Shown here one piece after another: positions 40,117-51,154 of a stretch of DNA of 64,000 nucleotides. Both the position numbers and the translations under genes were made by a program. The stretch is taken from the NCBI RefSeq assembly GCF_947172395.1, contig NC_069087.1, positions 3,658,001-3,722,000 on the forward strand, read 5' to 3'. Each line of letters begins with the position of its first letter. Position 1 is the stretch's first letter. This DNA comes from Bicyclus anynana (Eukaryota; Arthropoda; Insecta; Lepidoptera; Nymphalidae). Below the pieces are notes generated by a model that saw nothing but the letters and a program-made list of their open reading frames with translations, ran no database searches and was not told the origin of the DNA.

Positions 40117-41265
40117 AGCCCCGGCGCGGTGACGGGCGGCGGCGCGACGGGCGCGACGGAAGGCGGCTCCCGCGACGCGCTCGACGTGCGCTACTCGCTG
40201 GCGGCGCTGGCCGACGACTACACCAAGCGGAAGCACGTCGTGCGCGTCACCACCGCCGCTGGTGCTGAACTGCTTCTGCAGGTAACTATGCTGCTTCTGT
40301 AGCACTTCTTTAATATACTGCATAAATCATTTCTCTGTACTTTTAACAGATATACCGTGATAGCCTAATGGATATGACCTCTGCCTCCGGAGGGTGTGGG
40401 TTCGAATCCGGTTCGGGGCATGCACCTACAAATTTTCAGTTGTGTCATCATCATCATCATCATCATCATCATATTAGCCGGCGGACGGCGGATCATTCAG
40501 TTGTGTGCATTTTATGAATTGAATATCACGTGTCTCAAACGGTGAATGAAAAACATCGTGAAGAAACCTGCATACCAAGAGATTTTTTTTAATTCTCTGA
40601 GTGTGTAAAGTCTGCCAATCCGCATTAGGCCAGCGCGGTGAACCTTTATTGGCCTAACCCCTCTCATTCTGAGAGGTTAATCGAGCTCAGCAGTGAGCCG
40701 AATATGGGTTGATAATGATGATGGTGATACTTTGGTGAGTGTCATCTTGTTCCTCCTCCCCTTTTCTACAGACGCCAAAGACAGTGGCATTCGTAAATGA
40801 TGGATGCCAGCAACCCACGTTCCCATAAGCCCACAGCCGCTAACTGATTGTGTCGACTACGATCTGCATGATGTCATGCACATCGCGACCAATACACGAT
40901 CAGTTTTATCAGATGTCAAGCCATTAGCGCTTATTGGATGATGGGTGGGCTAGCATAATATGATACGGGAAATGTTATTCCATATGAACTAGAGTCGACA
41001 ATTTCCGATTGAATTTACGACTCTTAATGTAACATGTTTTGTCATAAGTCAACACTATTTACTCTCTAGGCTGAAGGCGCCGCAGACGCGCAGCGCTGGC
41101 TAGCGGCACTGCGGCGACACTCCGCCGAGCCGCCGCCGGCGGAGCCGTCGTCGCTGCCGCCGCCGCCCGCGTCCGCGCCGCCCACCACCACCAGCGCGCC
41201 CGAGTGCCCCTCGCCGCTGCCGCCGCAGCGCAGCAAGAAGATCGGCAGGAACAGGTCGCCTACCG
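40117..41265 (+). other. RhoGAP19D: PH-domain exons of the RhoGAP gene
   Basis: Two exons (40117-40281, phase 0 in and out; 41070-41265, phase 0 in and 1 out) encode the C-terminal half of a PH domain. It covers the strands through TKRKHVVRVTT and the closing helix with the near-invariant Trp (QRWLAAL). A Pro/Ser linker ending in RSKKIGRNRSPTG follows. Acceptors TTGCAG and CTCTAG and donors CAG|GTAACT and CCG|GTAAGT are visible. The intron between them carries a SINE with a nested LINE scrap (40351-40730). In ARHGAP21 the preceding segment holds the first PH strands, so at least one further coding exon is expected upstream. Confidence 0.85.
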
Positions 41266-44200
41266 GTAAGTCGACACTATCATCAACGTCACTGTCACCA
41301 TCAATCAGCACTGCTATAGTTTCTAGACTATAGCAGTATACCTATATAGGCAGTGTTCCACTAAGCGTATGTGCACAATAATCTATGGTTCTTGCTACGC
41401 AGCGTAGAAAACACTTAATAGCGGTGCACAATGATGTTAGAGAAAAAAAAGGTAGATAGATTATACGCGGACTACAAGCGGCAAGTTAAAACTATGCTAA
41501 TTAGCAAACCTGAGCTCAGTCGCCGCAATGTCATCGCGCCGTAGGCAACGCCGCTGAAATAATGTTTTTGTACCAGTTGTAAACATCGAATGTGGTTTAT
41601 GTAACCTGTAAAGGCGTGTTGCAAACTTCAGAGACGACGGTCATAAGACAGATAACTGCGTAAATATTTCGTTTTGTAAATAAGTGTGAATAAAAAATTG
41701 TAGAGGCACCCACATCACGTTTTGCTGATTGGTTTACGATTGGAATCTCTTGACAAGATACGCAATTTAAACTATAGAAGAGTAGTTCCAAATCACCTTA
41801 AAAGAAACAATCACATCAGCTGATGGACGTCCACTATTGATCATATTTCTCTTTTATTTACAAATAACTCTCAAGCACCAAAAAGTCCAGTTGTAGAATT
41901 GACTTACACCTAACTAATAAAATGTTGCAGGTCCCCCAACTCCAACACTCCCGTCGTCCCCCAAAAACAAGACATGGAAGGGGCGTATGGCGAAGCAGCT
42001 ACGGCGTATGCACGGCGGGGCGACCACCCCCGCGCCGGCCGCCGCCACGGGCTGGCTGGGCGCGCCGCTGGAGCGCTGTCCCGCCGACCCGGAGAACCCC
42101 CTCGTGCCCAAAGCAGTCACCTTACCCGCACAGGCCGTTGAGGTGAGAGAACTTGTTCCTTCACTATACGTATTCTCGAAGGAATTTTAAATGAGAAGTA
42201 GACCATTATATCTATCTAGAAATACACCAACACTTATTTCTTAAGCATACGTAGATCTTGTGTAAAATTCCTGATCCCGAGGCTCTGAAAATCAGGTCAG
42301 GTTTTTTGCATCTTCACTCTATGGGTATTTTGTTTTAAGGACAAAGATTCATGTAATCAATGGGCTACACAAAAACTCCTGCAAAAAAGTCAGAATGCCA
42401 TGAAATGTGAAATTCAGAGTGACAAATTGTAACAATACTTTTTAAAAGAGTTACGGCTAGAAACTCAAGCAGTTGAAACAGCAGCAGGTTGCTTGAGTTT
42501 CTAGCCGTAGGAGCAGTTTTCCGAACCGATGCTAGAATTAGACGACATTACAAAAGTGCTTCTACGAGTTGAGAAGCCTATTTGAAATAATGTAATTTGA
42601 TTTGATTTGACCAGTGTATTGTTCGTTGCAGGCGTACGGGCTGCGCACGGTGGGCGTGTACCGCGTGCCCGGCAACGCGGCGGGCGTGGCGGCGCTGGCG
42701 GCGGCGCTGGACCGCGGGGAGCCGCCGCCCGCGGGCGACGCGCGCTGGGCCGACGTGCACGTGGCCTCCAGCCTGCTCAAGGCCTACCTGCGCCGCCTGC
42801 CCGACCCCATCCTCACCGCGCACCTCTACCCCGCGTTCATAGGTACCTACCTTGATATGCTCACAAGCGCTGGCGACGTTGGACCACGGGGAGCAAGTTG
42901 ATAATGTTTCTATGATGGTAATCATAAAGATTTGGGCTCCTCAGTGGGATGGGGTGTGACTCCACTAATCTCACAACTCCAAGCTGTTACTAAATGTCGC
43001 TCAATCAGGACTCTAATTGAAGAACCGGACTTGATTCGAAGCTGTATAGGCTAACTGTTGGACCGAGGAGTCAGTTGGTACAAAGCCTTGGACTTTTCAA
43101 AAAGTCAATTGTCTCCTCCTTGTCTCAAACCGAAAAGTACGAAGAGGAATTATTATCGGGTCTGGATAGCGTCGTCGCTTGAGTTTGATTTTCAGAATTG
43201 TGTGCATTTTAGGAAATTAAGTCTCAAACGGTGAAGGAAAAACATCGTGAGGAAACCTGCATACCTGAGAATTTTTCTTTTTCTATACGTGTGTAAAGTC
43301 TGCCAATCCGCTTTGGGTCAGCGTGGTGGTTTATTGGCGTAACCCCTTTCATTCTGAGAGTAGACACTTGCTCAGCAGTGAATATGGGTTGATAATGGTG
43401 ATACTATAGCTTGGAAATTCGTTAGTAACACTCCGCCCACTGAGCCGGGAGGCGTGTAGCGATGAATGAAACACCCACGACTGATGCTCGTCACTTCCCC
43501 GCACGCACGTTTTCACACCCGCGCAGACGTCGCCCTGTCGCCAGCATATCAATGGAGTGTTATCAACGATCTTGCCCGACTGTAATGTGAAATGTCGCAG
43601 CTGCCGACCGGTCGCCGGAGCGGGCGCGCGAGCTGCGGCGGCTGGTGCGCGCGCTGCCCGAGGCGCACTACGAGACGCTGAAGTACCTGGTGCAGCACCT
43701 GCGGCGCGTGGTGGCGCACTCCTCGCTCAACAAGATGGAGGCGCGCAACCTGGCCATCGTGTTCGGCCCGACACTGGTGCGCGCGGCCAGCGACGACATG
43801 CTGGCCATGGTCAACGACATGTCCAGCCAGTGCCGCATCATCGAGTCCTTCCTCACACACGTGAGTCCCAACGTTTTATATTATTAGATATGTCAAAAGT
43901 GGTTGTCTTAATTTCATTTAGTCGCATACAACGAAAGTTATTTGAACAAATAATATTGTCTACAATGTCGATTTGTGTGTTCCGGAAGTAAAAACTATAT
44001 ATACCTACATAAATATATAATTTAACAATGTCCAAAGTCTTGCAAAATGCCCCTTCCGTTGTATCAGATTTTAATCATTTTGTATTTTCCTTAATTAACA
44101 TGGGTTTTATAATCTCGTTTGAAAGTCTATACCTAAAGGTTACTAAGAATATAAGCTGTCATATAATATATAAATATTATATAGATTATTTTAAGGAGCA

Positions 44201-47050
44201 ATTGAGAAAATTCTTATATTACAATATCCCCTAACAATCAGATATACCTATTGGGTTTTTCTTTTTTCCAAGAAATTTGTAAGTAGCGACCACGAGCTGC
44301 AGCGAACTAGTTCTGTAAAGATGCAAGTTAAATGAGTTTTTATCGTCTATAATACAGAGCAACACTTCGCAAGTAACACAACCCACAAAAGTGCCTTTTG
44401 TGTCCTTCAACCTGAGACGAGATATGTTAAACCTCATGTGCCTGCAATTATACCAGCAACCCTTCTGACTGTAACACTTCAATGCTGCTTGGCAACAGAA
44501 CCAAGCTAATGATGAACTAAATGGTCCGTCCGGCAGTATTCGTGGTACTTCGAGGACGAGACGGACGAGCCGCCGCGCGAGCCGACCGCCGCCGCCGACC
44601 AGCTGTCGCCCGCGCCCGCGCCCTCGCGAGACCTGCTCATACACAACGTCAAGAAGATTGAAGGTACACGCTATATGTAGTTTGATTATACTTTTCCTTT
44701 TCAATTTGCATTATGTAACAGACCTTAGAATAGGCTACTCGCCTGCTGTACAAAACTAAGAAGATTTTTTGCATAGAGGCAGTTTAGATGCCTAGAAACT
44801 CTAATCACATTTTTATTTGTGAAAATAATCTCGTAATTGTAATATTTTTATAAAACAAAATTGTATTTTTATTACGTCGTCTCAAACGCCAATCTTAAAC
44901 TGTAACGTCATTCGCTACTAGGCATCGGTTTGTGCGATCACGCTGTTATCTCTATGAATGACGTCACTTGCTAACGTGTTGTGTTTCGACGGCAATAATT
45001 TTACGTAGATATTTTTTCATTTATATTAAATTTTTTACTGGTTATTATTGACGGAACAAAATAAAATATAGCATAAAATACTTCCATAATTTAGTTTAAA
45101 CACTGTTTACAGAAGAGGCAAGTCTATTCTTTAATTATGACCTTGATCGTTATAAAATAAGTCTCGTTTGTCTTCAGGCAAAGACGTGTCTACCCGCGAC
45201 ATCGTGTCCTCCATAATATCGGCGGCCAACCGCAAGATCCAGCGCAAACCGCGCAAGAGCGACAAGAAGTGGGAGGCGGCGCGCTCCCCCGGCGCCTCCC
45301 CCCCGCGCTCGCCGCTCGCCTCCCCCCCGGCCGCGCCGCCCGCGCACCTTGCGCCCTACGACGAGCTGCACTACCGAGAGCGACATCACGACACTGACAA
45401 GTTAGTATCAACAACTACTAGAGCAACAACTCCCCGTTGTCTGAAGAACCGCGGACTACCTTAACTTCTACCCTGTACAGTCGCAAAAAACTGACGCGCG
45501 GAGCGAGCGAGACGAGTCCATCGTGTACATTGTAATAGACACTCGTTCTTGGCCTGTCTCGTGATATTAACAAAACATGTTTAATAAGTTGTTCAAGCGA
45601 TGAGTATTAGTAGAGTAAGTGAGTAAATAATGATAACGATTAGCGATAACATTGAACTATTTTTTTCAGAATCGAAATCGAAACGGTGTCAGCGCTGAGC
45701 CGCGGGCGACAGGACATCTCGCGACACGCGCTCAACAACTTCTCCATCGACGGTAACTATCGACTTTATTGTGTTTGAAGTTGTCTGTGTTCAGTGTAGC
45801 TGAGAGCTACCGCTTATGTTATCTCAAGCATTTCTATTATTTTGTATTTCTTATTAGTAAAGGTGTCTGTTATTTGCTCTATTAGGTGTCCAGTACTGAT
45901 GTCAGAGAATAGATTCAGCAATCCCTTTCTTTAGCCCACATACAAAGGTATAGGATTTGAGCGTGCGTGTTGCAAGTGTGTGCGTGTACGCGCGCGAGCC
46001 TGTGTGCGTACACGTGCTTCTTATTAAATGTTTTGTTTTCGTACTAAAACAGACGTTTCGCTGAGACTAGACTGCGTCCAACCGACGAGACACCACATTC
46101 ATAAATAACTAACTAACGCTTTCATGAACGGCGGCTGCTGCCCGCACGGCTTCTGGCGCTCTGCGTCCTGCGCCATCGCATCGCTGTACATACATCTCAT
46201 GTCACTCATCCGGTCACCCCCCGCGCTACCTGCCACCGCTTCCGTGCAGTGACCCCGCCGGCTCCTGATCGTCTCCTGACGCGTTCGTTTTGTTGTAGGG
46301 GCCGGAGACCTGGTCTCTTCCCTGACGAGCACGTTCGACCAGAAGCTGCGCACGCTCAACAACTCGTCGCCGCTGGACGACGGCAGCATCCCGTACGCGG
46401 ACGAGTGCCAGGACGACGACGAGGGCAAGTCCAGCGGCAGCTCGCCGTCGGACGCGGGCTCCGTGCGCGGCTCGTCGCCGGCGCGCGCGCGTTCCGACCA
46501 GCTGAAGGCGGCCTGGCTGCGCTCCGCCTCGTCCTCGTCCGACGAGCCGGACGCGCGCGCCTGGCCGCGGCCGCGCGCCGCGCCGCCCGCGCCCGCGCCG
46601 CCGCCCGACGACGACTCGGAGAAGGAGAACTGCGGCGCGCGCGACGGGGCGCCGCACGACGACGAGAAGGACGTGGACACGCGCTCGCAGAGCTCGGGTG
46701 GCGACGCGCGGCCCGACAACGACAAGCCGCGCGCCGAGTCGCCGCGCGTGCTGCGCGAGCCGCCCAACTGCCGGCCGCGGCGCTCCGAGTCGCTGGGCAA
46801 GGGCGAGCGGCTCGGCAAGGCGGAGAAGGGCGAGTGGAACGTGCGGCGGCGCGAGGCGGGCGCGTGGCGCTCCACCAAGCTGAAGCGCAAGAACGGCATG
46901 CCGGAGCGCGGCATCAAGCGGCGGCACACGGTGGGCGGCACCAAGGACTTCGACAAGGACGGCTGGGCGGCGCGCCACACGCGCACGTCCTCGCCCGACC
47001 TCACGGCCGCCTGGCCGCCGCCGCGCGCGCCGCTCGAGTCGCACGTGTGA
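40117..47050 (+). CDS. RhoGAP19D: RhoGAP protein, ARHGAP21/23 (RhoGAP19D) type, 3' nine exons
   Basis: Exons read as 40117-40281, 41070-41265, 41931-42142, 42632-42842, 43601-43860, 44537-44663, 45178-45400, 45670-45752 and 46299-47050. All introns are GT-AG and all phases agree, giving 742 residues to a TGA. Residues 1-75 are the second half of a PH domain (YTKRKHVVRVTT, then AEGAADAQRWLAALRR). About 160-350 is a RhoGAP domain: arginine finger in GVYRVPGN (codon 42662-42664), SLLKAYLRRLPDP, and NKMEARNLAIVFGPTLVR. Then come a WYFEDE segment, a basic block (RDIVSSIISAANRK) and a disordered acidic and Ser-rich tail with KRRHTVGG near the C-terminus. This order matches vertebrate ARHGAP21/23 as I know the family. 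The protein should stimulate GTP hydrolysis on Rho-family GTPases. The N-terminal PDZ domain and first PH half are missing from the exons I can see, so the 5' part is either unseen in upstream introns or outside the window. Confidence 0.9.
40351..40730 (+). mobile_element. SINE family 2 in RhoGAP intron, with nested LINE scrap
   Basis: The head is at 40351 (GTGATAGCCTAATGGATATG, GGGTTCGAATCCGG) and the body runs to GAGCCGAATATGGGTTGATA. It is interrupted at 40446-40495 by a 50-bp insertion of (CAT)n plus a GC-rich end. TTCAGTTGTGT flanks the insertion on both sides (40435-40445 and 40496-40506). Confidence 0.85.
42452..42605 (+). mobile_element. Retroelement 3' end preceded by perfect hairpin, RhoGAP intron
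   Basis: A 20-bp perfect inverted repeat (42452-42471 and 42490-42509, 18-nt loop) runs into TTTTCCGAACCGATGCTAGA, CAAAAGTGCTTCTACG, CCTATTTGAAATAATG and (TTTGA)n. The second part matches the 36170 copy. The element stops about 20 bp before the acceptor of exon 42632, so its T-rich tail may now supply the pyrimidine tract region. Confidence 0.65.
42632..43860 (+). other. RhoGAP19D: RhoGAP catalytic-domain exons
   Basis: The catalytic domain spans the end of exon 41931-42142 plus exons 42632-42842 and 43601-43860. The arginine finger (GVYRVPG), the helix with SLLKAYLRRLPDP, and the NKMEARNLAIVFGPTLVR block are all present, so the domain should be active. The intervening intron (42843-43600) holds a truncated SINE and a GC-rich repeat. 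Splice junctions are ATAG|GTACCT to TCGCAG|CT (phase 1) and CAC|GTGAGT to GGCAG|TAT (phase 0). Confidence 0.9.
43190..43402 (+). mobile_element. SINE family 2, headless, in RhoGAP intron
   Basis: Starts at TTCAGAATTGTGTGCATTTT and carries TCTCAAACGGTGAAGGAAAA, GTCTGCCAATCCGC and CATTCTGAGAG. It ends GAATATGGGTTGATAATGG. Confidence 0.75.
46299..47050 (+). other. RhoGAP19D: Terminal coding exon, disordered C-terminal tail
   Basis: This 752-nt exon follows acceptor TTGTAG and enters in phase 1. It encodes about 250 residues of low-complexity tail: Asp/Glu/Ser-rich first, then Pro-rich, then basic (KRKNGMPERGIKRRHTVGG), ending TAAWPPPRAPLESHV and TGA at 47048-47050. The RRHTVGG motif corresponds to the RRHTLGG of ARHGAP21 and fits a basophilic kinase site (inference). 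The exon is so GC-rich that stops are depleted in all frames. That produces misleading open frames of up to 319 codons on the opposite strand. Confidence 0.9.
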
Positions 47051-48875
47051 CGCCACACAGGATTCTTATCTTTCTTTACGAGAGAGGCTATTATTTGATT
47101 CGATTCGTTTGACTGAATAGATTAAGTCACAAATTTCTTAATGTTATATTGTTAAGTAGACGAAAATAATACTCAAAATCTTTTGTAATATATCGCGTTC
47201 TGTCTCCCGCGTTCACAAGACCCTTGCGAAAAAAACGAAAATTTACTTTGTAGCAGCTAAAACATGTAATAATGAAATAGGGAGCGATCGGTTTCGTCTG
47301 CAATTTTATCAATTGAATGGTGCAATACAATTTTTTTATTTTATTGACGAAGCGAAGTTATAGTTGTAAACGTAAAATGTTTTAGTGAAAGCGGTACTGT
47401 ACTCGGCTCACTATAATTATACCTAATGCCAAAGAATGATAAAGAAGTGACCCGTTGAGAAAATATCTTATACACTATGTATTTCTTACGGTGAGAGAAC
47501 CTGTTAGAGGCCCAATGTCGGTCCTCTAATGTTATGAGAAAGTGAAGCAACGAAACGTTATCAAATGAGTGATAACATGTATTTTCTTTAGTAAATTTTT
47601 GCGTACAATAAGTGACGCGTATGTTATCCCACAAATCAACGTGAGATTCGTAATCGCAACTCCCCCTGTAGGTATTGAACTACTTTTGACGGAGTTGTTG
47701 TGGGACTTGAGGAGAATGAAAGAGTGCAAAATGATACAGCATAATAATATAATTTAAATAAGTGCTATTACGTTGTAATTAATATAGTAATGCCGGAGGG
47801 CTCACTTTTAGTCTTAAGATAAGTGATAGAACCTTTAGAGGTAATATGAATTATGACAAAAAGCGCTATAACACCACTTTAGCCTTAAGGACTAAGGTTA
47901 GTATAGGAGCTAATATTGTTAGTTAGGTACTCGAGGAGTTTCAGATTTAAATGAGATTAAAATTGTATTTTAAAATGTACCTACATGCATGCATGCGTCA
48001 CCTTGCCTTCGCGGCTTAGCGATATCAAATTATGCACAACTATTGAGATATTTTATAGATACGAAGTTACCTTCTATAGTGTTTCGGCAAGTATGGTGGA
48101 ATGTTGAAAATTTTAGATACTAATTTTAATCGTGCTGATTATTGCGGCGTATACATACAATTTTATGCCTTGTATTTTAAATGCGTCAATGGATATATAT
48201 TTTAAAATTATGACGCAATAGTATAAAATATATTTGTAATAGTAAATAAGTAATTGACTCTTTATAAATATATTATAGTGAAAGGCGCGCAGGTCGAGTG
48301 CTGCGGCTGACTGACATTACACCACACTGCAGTGATAATATAATTAAAGTGATCCCTTAAGCTATTGTAAAAAATGTACATTTATTGTATTCTTAATTTA
48401 TATTAAATTTGTTATCTTAGCTTTGTTGAATGCAATTATTTTTATTGTTTTGTTTATCAATCAAAGTATTTTAAGCTAAATTCAATTATTGTTATTTATT
48501 TTCGAAAGTTGGTAAAACTAATTTGGCAAGTTTCCTTTTCGTTTTATATAGAAAAAAAGATTACGATCAGTTTTGTAAATATTGTCCTGTGAAATGTTTT
48601 AGTCTTTCGTTCATTAATTGCTTTTTAAATTTTTATACCATCATTAAGTTAAGACGATCTCAAGTTTGTTGAATGTTTGCAAAGCGTTCCTTTTAAAGTT
48701 TTATTTGTAAATATATCATTTAATGTAGGGACAGTGAATTTACTAATTTTACATACTAGTACAGTAGCGGTTGGAGGTAGACTCCGCACAAGAGATTTGT
48801 ATTCAAAGTAACCTTATTCATGCTCTTCGTATAATCCGCTATGAAATTCAATAAACACAAGTAAAGACATTGAAT
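47051..48875 (+). other. RhoGAP19D: 3' UTR of the RhoGAP gene
   Basis: After the TGA the composition drops sharply to AT-rich sequence without a supported open frame. The strongest polyadenylation signal is AATAAA at 48850-48855, followed by T/G-rich sequence from about 48890. This gives a UTR of about 1.8 kb. Two TGTAAATA motifs (48574-48581 and 48706-48713) match the Pumilio recognition element. The exact cleavage site and any earlier poly(A) sites are not determinable here. Confidence 0.6.
48850..48855 (+). terminator. Polyadenylation signal AATAAA
   Basis: A canonical hexamer about 1.8 kb downstream of the RhoGAP stop codon. T/G-rich sequence follows within about 40-70 nt. It is the best-placed candidate for the end of the plus-strand gene; later A-rich runs also contain AATAAA-like strings. 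Confidence 0.5.
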
Positions 48876-49020
48876 ATTATGGTTCAAACCAGATTTACAT
48901 TATTTGTCATTGTGTATATTTTGGAGAAATGAAAATAAAAAATATTAAAGAATTTTATTTTTTTGTATGATTTTATCAACCTATCCACCACATTGCATTC
49001 AAATAAGTATTTAGTCGAAA

Positions 49021-49397
49021 CGATTTTTTATAATGGAAGGAATGAAACATTGGAAAACGTCGGGATTCCAGTGACTTAATAAACGGTAAGTAATAAATAA
49101 ATTAATTAAACAAATAAAAAAACCCGACTGCATAAATTATACAAAAACTGAAAAGAAAAAAAACAAGCTCAGTCCAGAAGTGTAGAAAGCAATAAAAACA
49201 GTCGGGACCTATTATATTGAATAGAATTATTTTCGTCTACATTTTTTTACAGGTCCCGACTGTTTTCTAATTGCTTTCTACACTTCTAGACTGAGCTTGT
49301 TTTTTTTCTTTTCAGTTTTTGTATAATTTATGCAGTCGGGTTTTTTATTTGTTTAATTAATTTATTTATTTTCATTCTTTCCATTATAAAAAATCGT
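49021..49397. repeat. Long near-perfect inverted repeat (foldback)
   Basis: The inner arms 49092-49210 and 49251-49370 are about 97% complementary over 119 bp with a 40-bp loop (two point changes and small indels). The outer arms 49021-49046 and 49371-49397 pair again, with a 45-bp unpaired block on the left only (49047-49091). It lies just past the RhoGAP poly(A) signal, so readthrough transcripts would carry it. Confidence 0.9.
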
Positions 49398-50382
49398 ACC
49401 CAGTCTACCCATGTTGCAATAGTAAAAAAAAAAATTTTTTTTTCACCTCGAGTATATTGCGTCTCACAGCCGTCTTGTTGTTTTTTTTTTAATTTCACCT
49501 ATCGAAGAACACTTGGGTTATTAAGACAAATCTAATGATATCTTAATTACGTAATTCCGTCCAGCGGTTTGGAAGATATGAGGTAATAAAGAATATTACA
49601 TACGTACATACATACATACATACAAGATACGCGCGAAAAACATAACCCTTCTTGCAGTCGGGTAAAAATAGGGAACTATGGACCTTCAATTGTCTAAGTA
49701 TAAAGAAGTATTTTTTTAAATTAAAAAAAACAACGAGCGTATACATGCGGCCTAATACATCGTGACGGGTAGCTGTGACAGTAACTGTACCATCATTTTG
49801 TAGTAGGGCCATAGATATATCTACGGGTAGAGAAAACACCTCGAAGTGTAAAGGATCCTTTTAGAATGCATTACGTGCGTGACAGCATTCACGCTGCCTA
49901 ACAAACAACTGAACTTTAAACAAATGTCTCCTTTTTATCCGCCAACAAGTGGGCGGATAGTTGTGCCTCTGAGTATATAAATAATGAATCTTAACACCAC
50001 CTGTACTTGAGGAACTCGTAACATTAAGGATGTCTTAGTACGTAGTGTAGTGTGTATTGTGACTGAGGAAATCAAACAATAACGATTTTTCAATTCATTT
50101 ATTACATTCATTCATTGACATCAATACAACAATCGAGAATCAAAAATATATTCATTATACATATATTATATATCAATTAAGTAACTTTTCAATACCAAAT
50201 ATTGACCCAACATTTGCTTCTTTTCCGAGAGGGCGCTAGAAATTTAATAATGTGGATAAAGCTAAACTTAGTAGAATTGCATTGACACATTTACAAATAA
50301 ATGTTGTAGTCAATAAATTTTATTTTAATTCTAATTCCCCAATTTACAGACAAAAACACACAAACAGACAAAAAGTATGGAA

Positions 50383-50428
50383 TTCGTCCCGTATTATTTG
50401 ATCAAACTATCAAATAATACGGGACGAA
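50383..50428. repeat. Perfect 20-bp hairpin
   Basis: TTCGTCCCGTATTATTTGAT (50383-50402), six-base loop CAAACT, and the exact reverse complement (50409-50428). The surroundings are AT-rich intergenic DNA without a gene. Confidence 0.85.
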
Positions 50429-50885
50429 ATCAACTTTAAATATTTAAATGAAATTAAATGAAAAAACAAAGATGATAATTTTAACCATTTAATATAATTC
50501 CAGTTGTTTACTAACTTGAAAAAAAACAGCTCACATATTAAATAATATAGATAAATTAAACTCAGGGGTGCTTTGTAACATTTTAGTTTAAATCAAACGC
50601 TAAATTACCAACGCCCTCGGCAATATTTTCACATAATAAATTATACTTTATTATTATTTATTTTTATACTGATTTAATTATACATTAAGCTAAAGCACAA
50701 AAAGAAGCCTTAAACACAAAGCACTTAGCGCTCAAGCACTTAGATTACTTTGAACATTCAAACATCAACGCTACGTCACGTATGGCCGCGTCTGGACAGA
50801 CAGGCCGATTTTATGATATATTTATTTTAATTTCAATTACCAACTAAAAAAAAGAGAAATCAGTCCTAAAAATGTATTTTTTTTT

Positions 50886-51154
50886 CGAAAAATCTGTATT
50901 CTGGTAGCTGAGTTACCAGGAAATGAAAATTTTATAGCTTCGGAACAAGATAATTTACCACGTAATCTGTAGGACATTGTAGCTGTTAAGTTGTATAACT
51001 ATTAATTAATCAACAGTAAAAAAAATCCCAACTTGTATTAATTAATAGTTATACAATTTAACAACCACATTATCCTACAAATTGTGTGGTACATTATGTC
51101 GTTCCGACGGTGTTTCCTGGTAACTCAGTTAGCTACCAGAATCAAGAATTTTCG
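50886..51154. repeat. Imperfect long inverted repeat (foldback)
   Basis: Arms 50886-51010 and 51037-51154 pair with scattered mismatches: ATTCTGGTAGCTGAGTTACC against GGTAACTCAGTTAGCTACCA, and GTATAACTATTAATTAAT near the 26-bp loop. The mismatch level suggests an old MITE-like palindrome. Confidence 0.8.

Noticed and set aside
40446..40473. Free-standing (CAT)n microsatellite
   Set aside because: It is the tail of a LINE insertion bounded by a target duplication, not an independent expansion.
44231..44704. 157-codon minus-strand frame
   Set aside because: It is the antisense of RhoGAP exon 44537-44663 plus intron.
46099..47058. Minus-strand open frames of 319 and 276 codons and a plus-strand 287-codon frame
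   Set aside because: They overlap the terminal RhoGAP exon. Stops are rare in all frames because of GC content, the products are Arg/Ala/Pro low complexity, and only the exon frame joins in phase to upstream exons and matches ARHGAP21.
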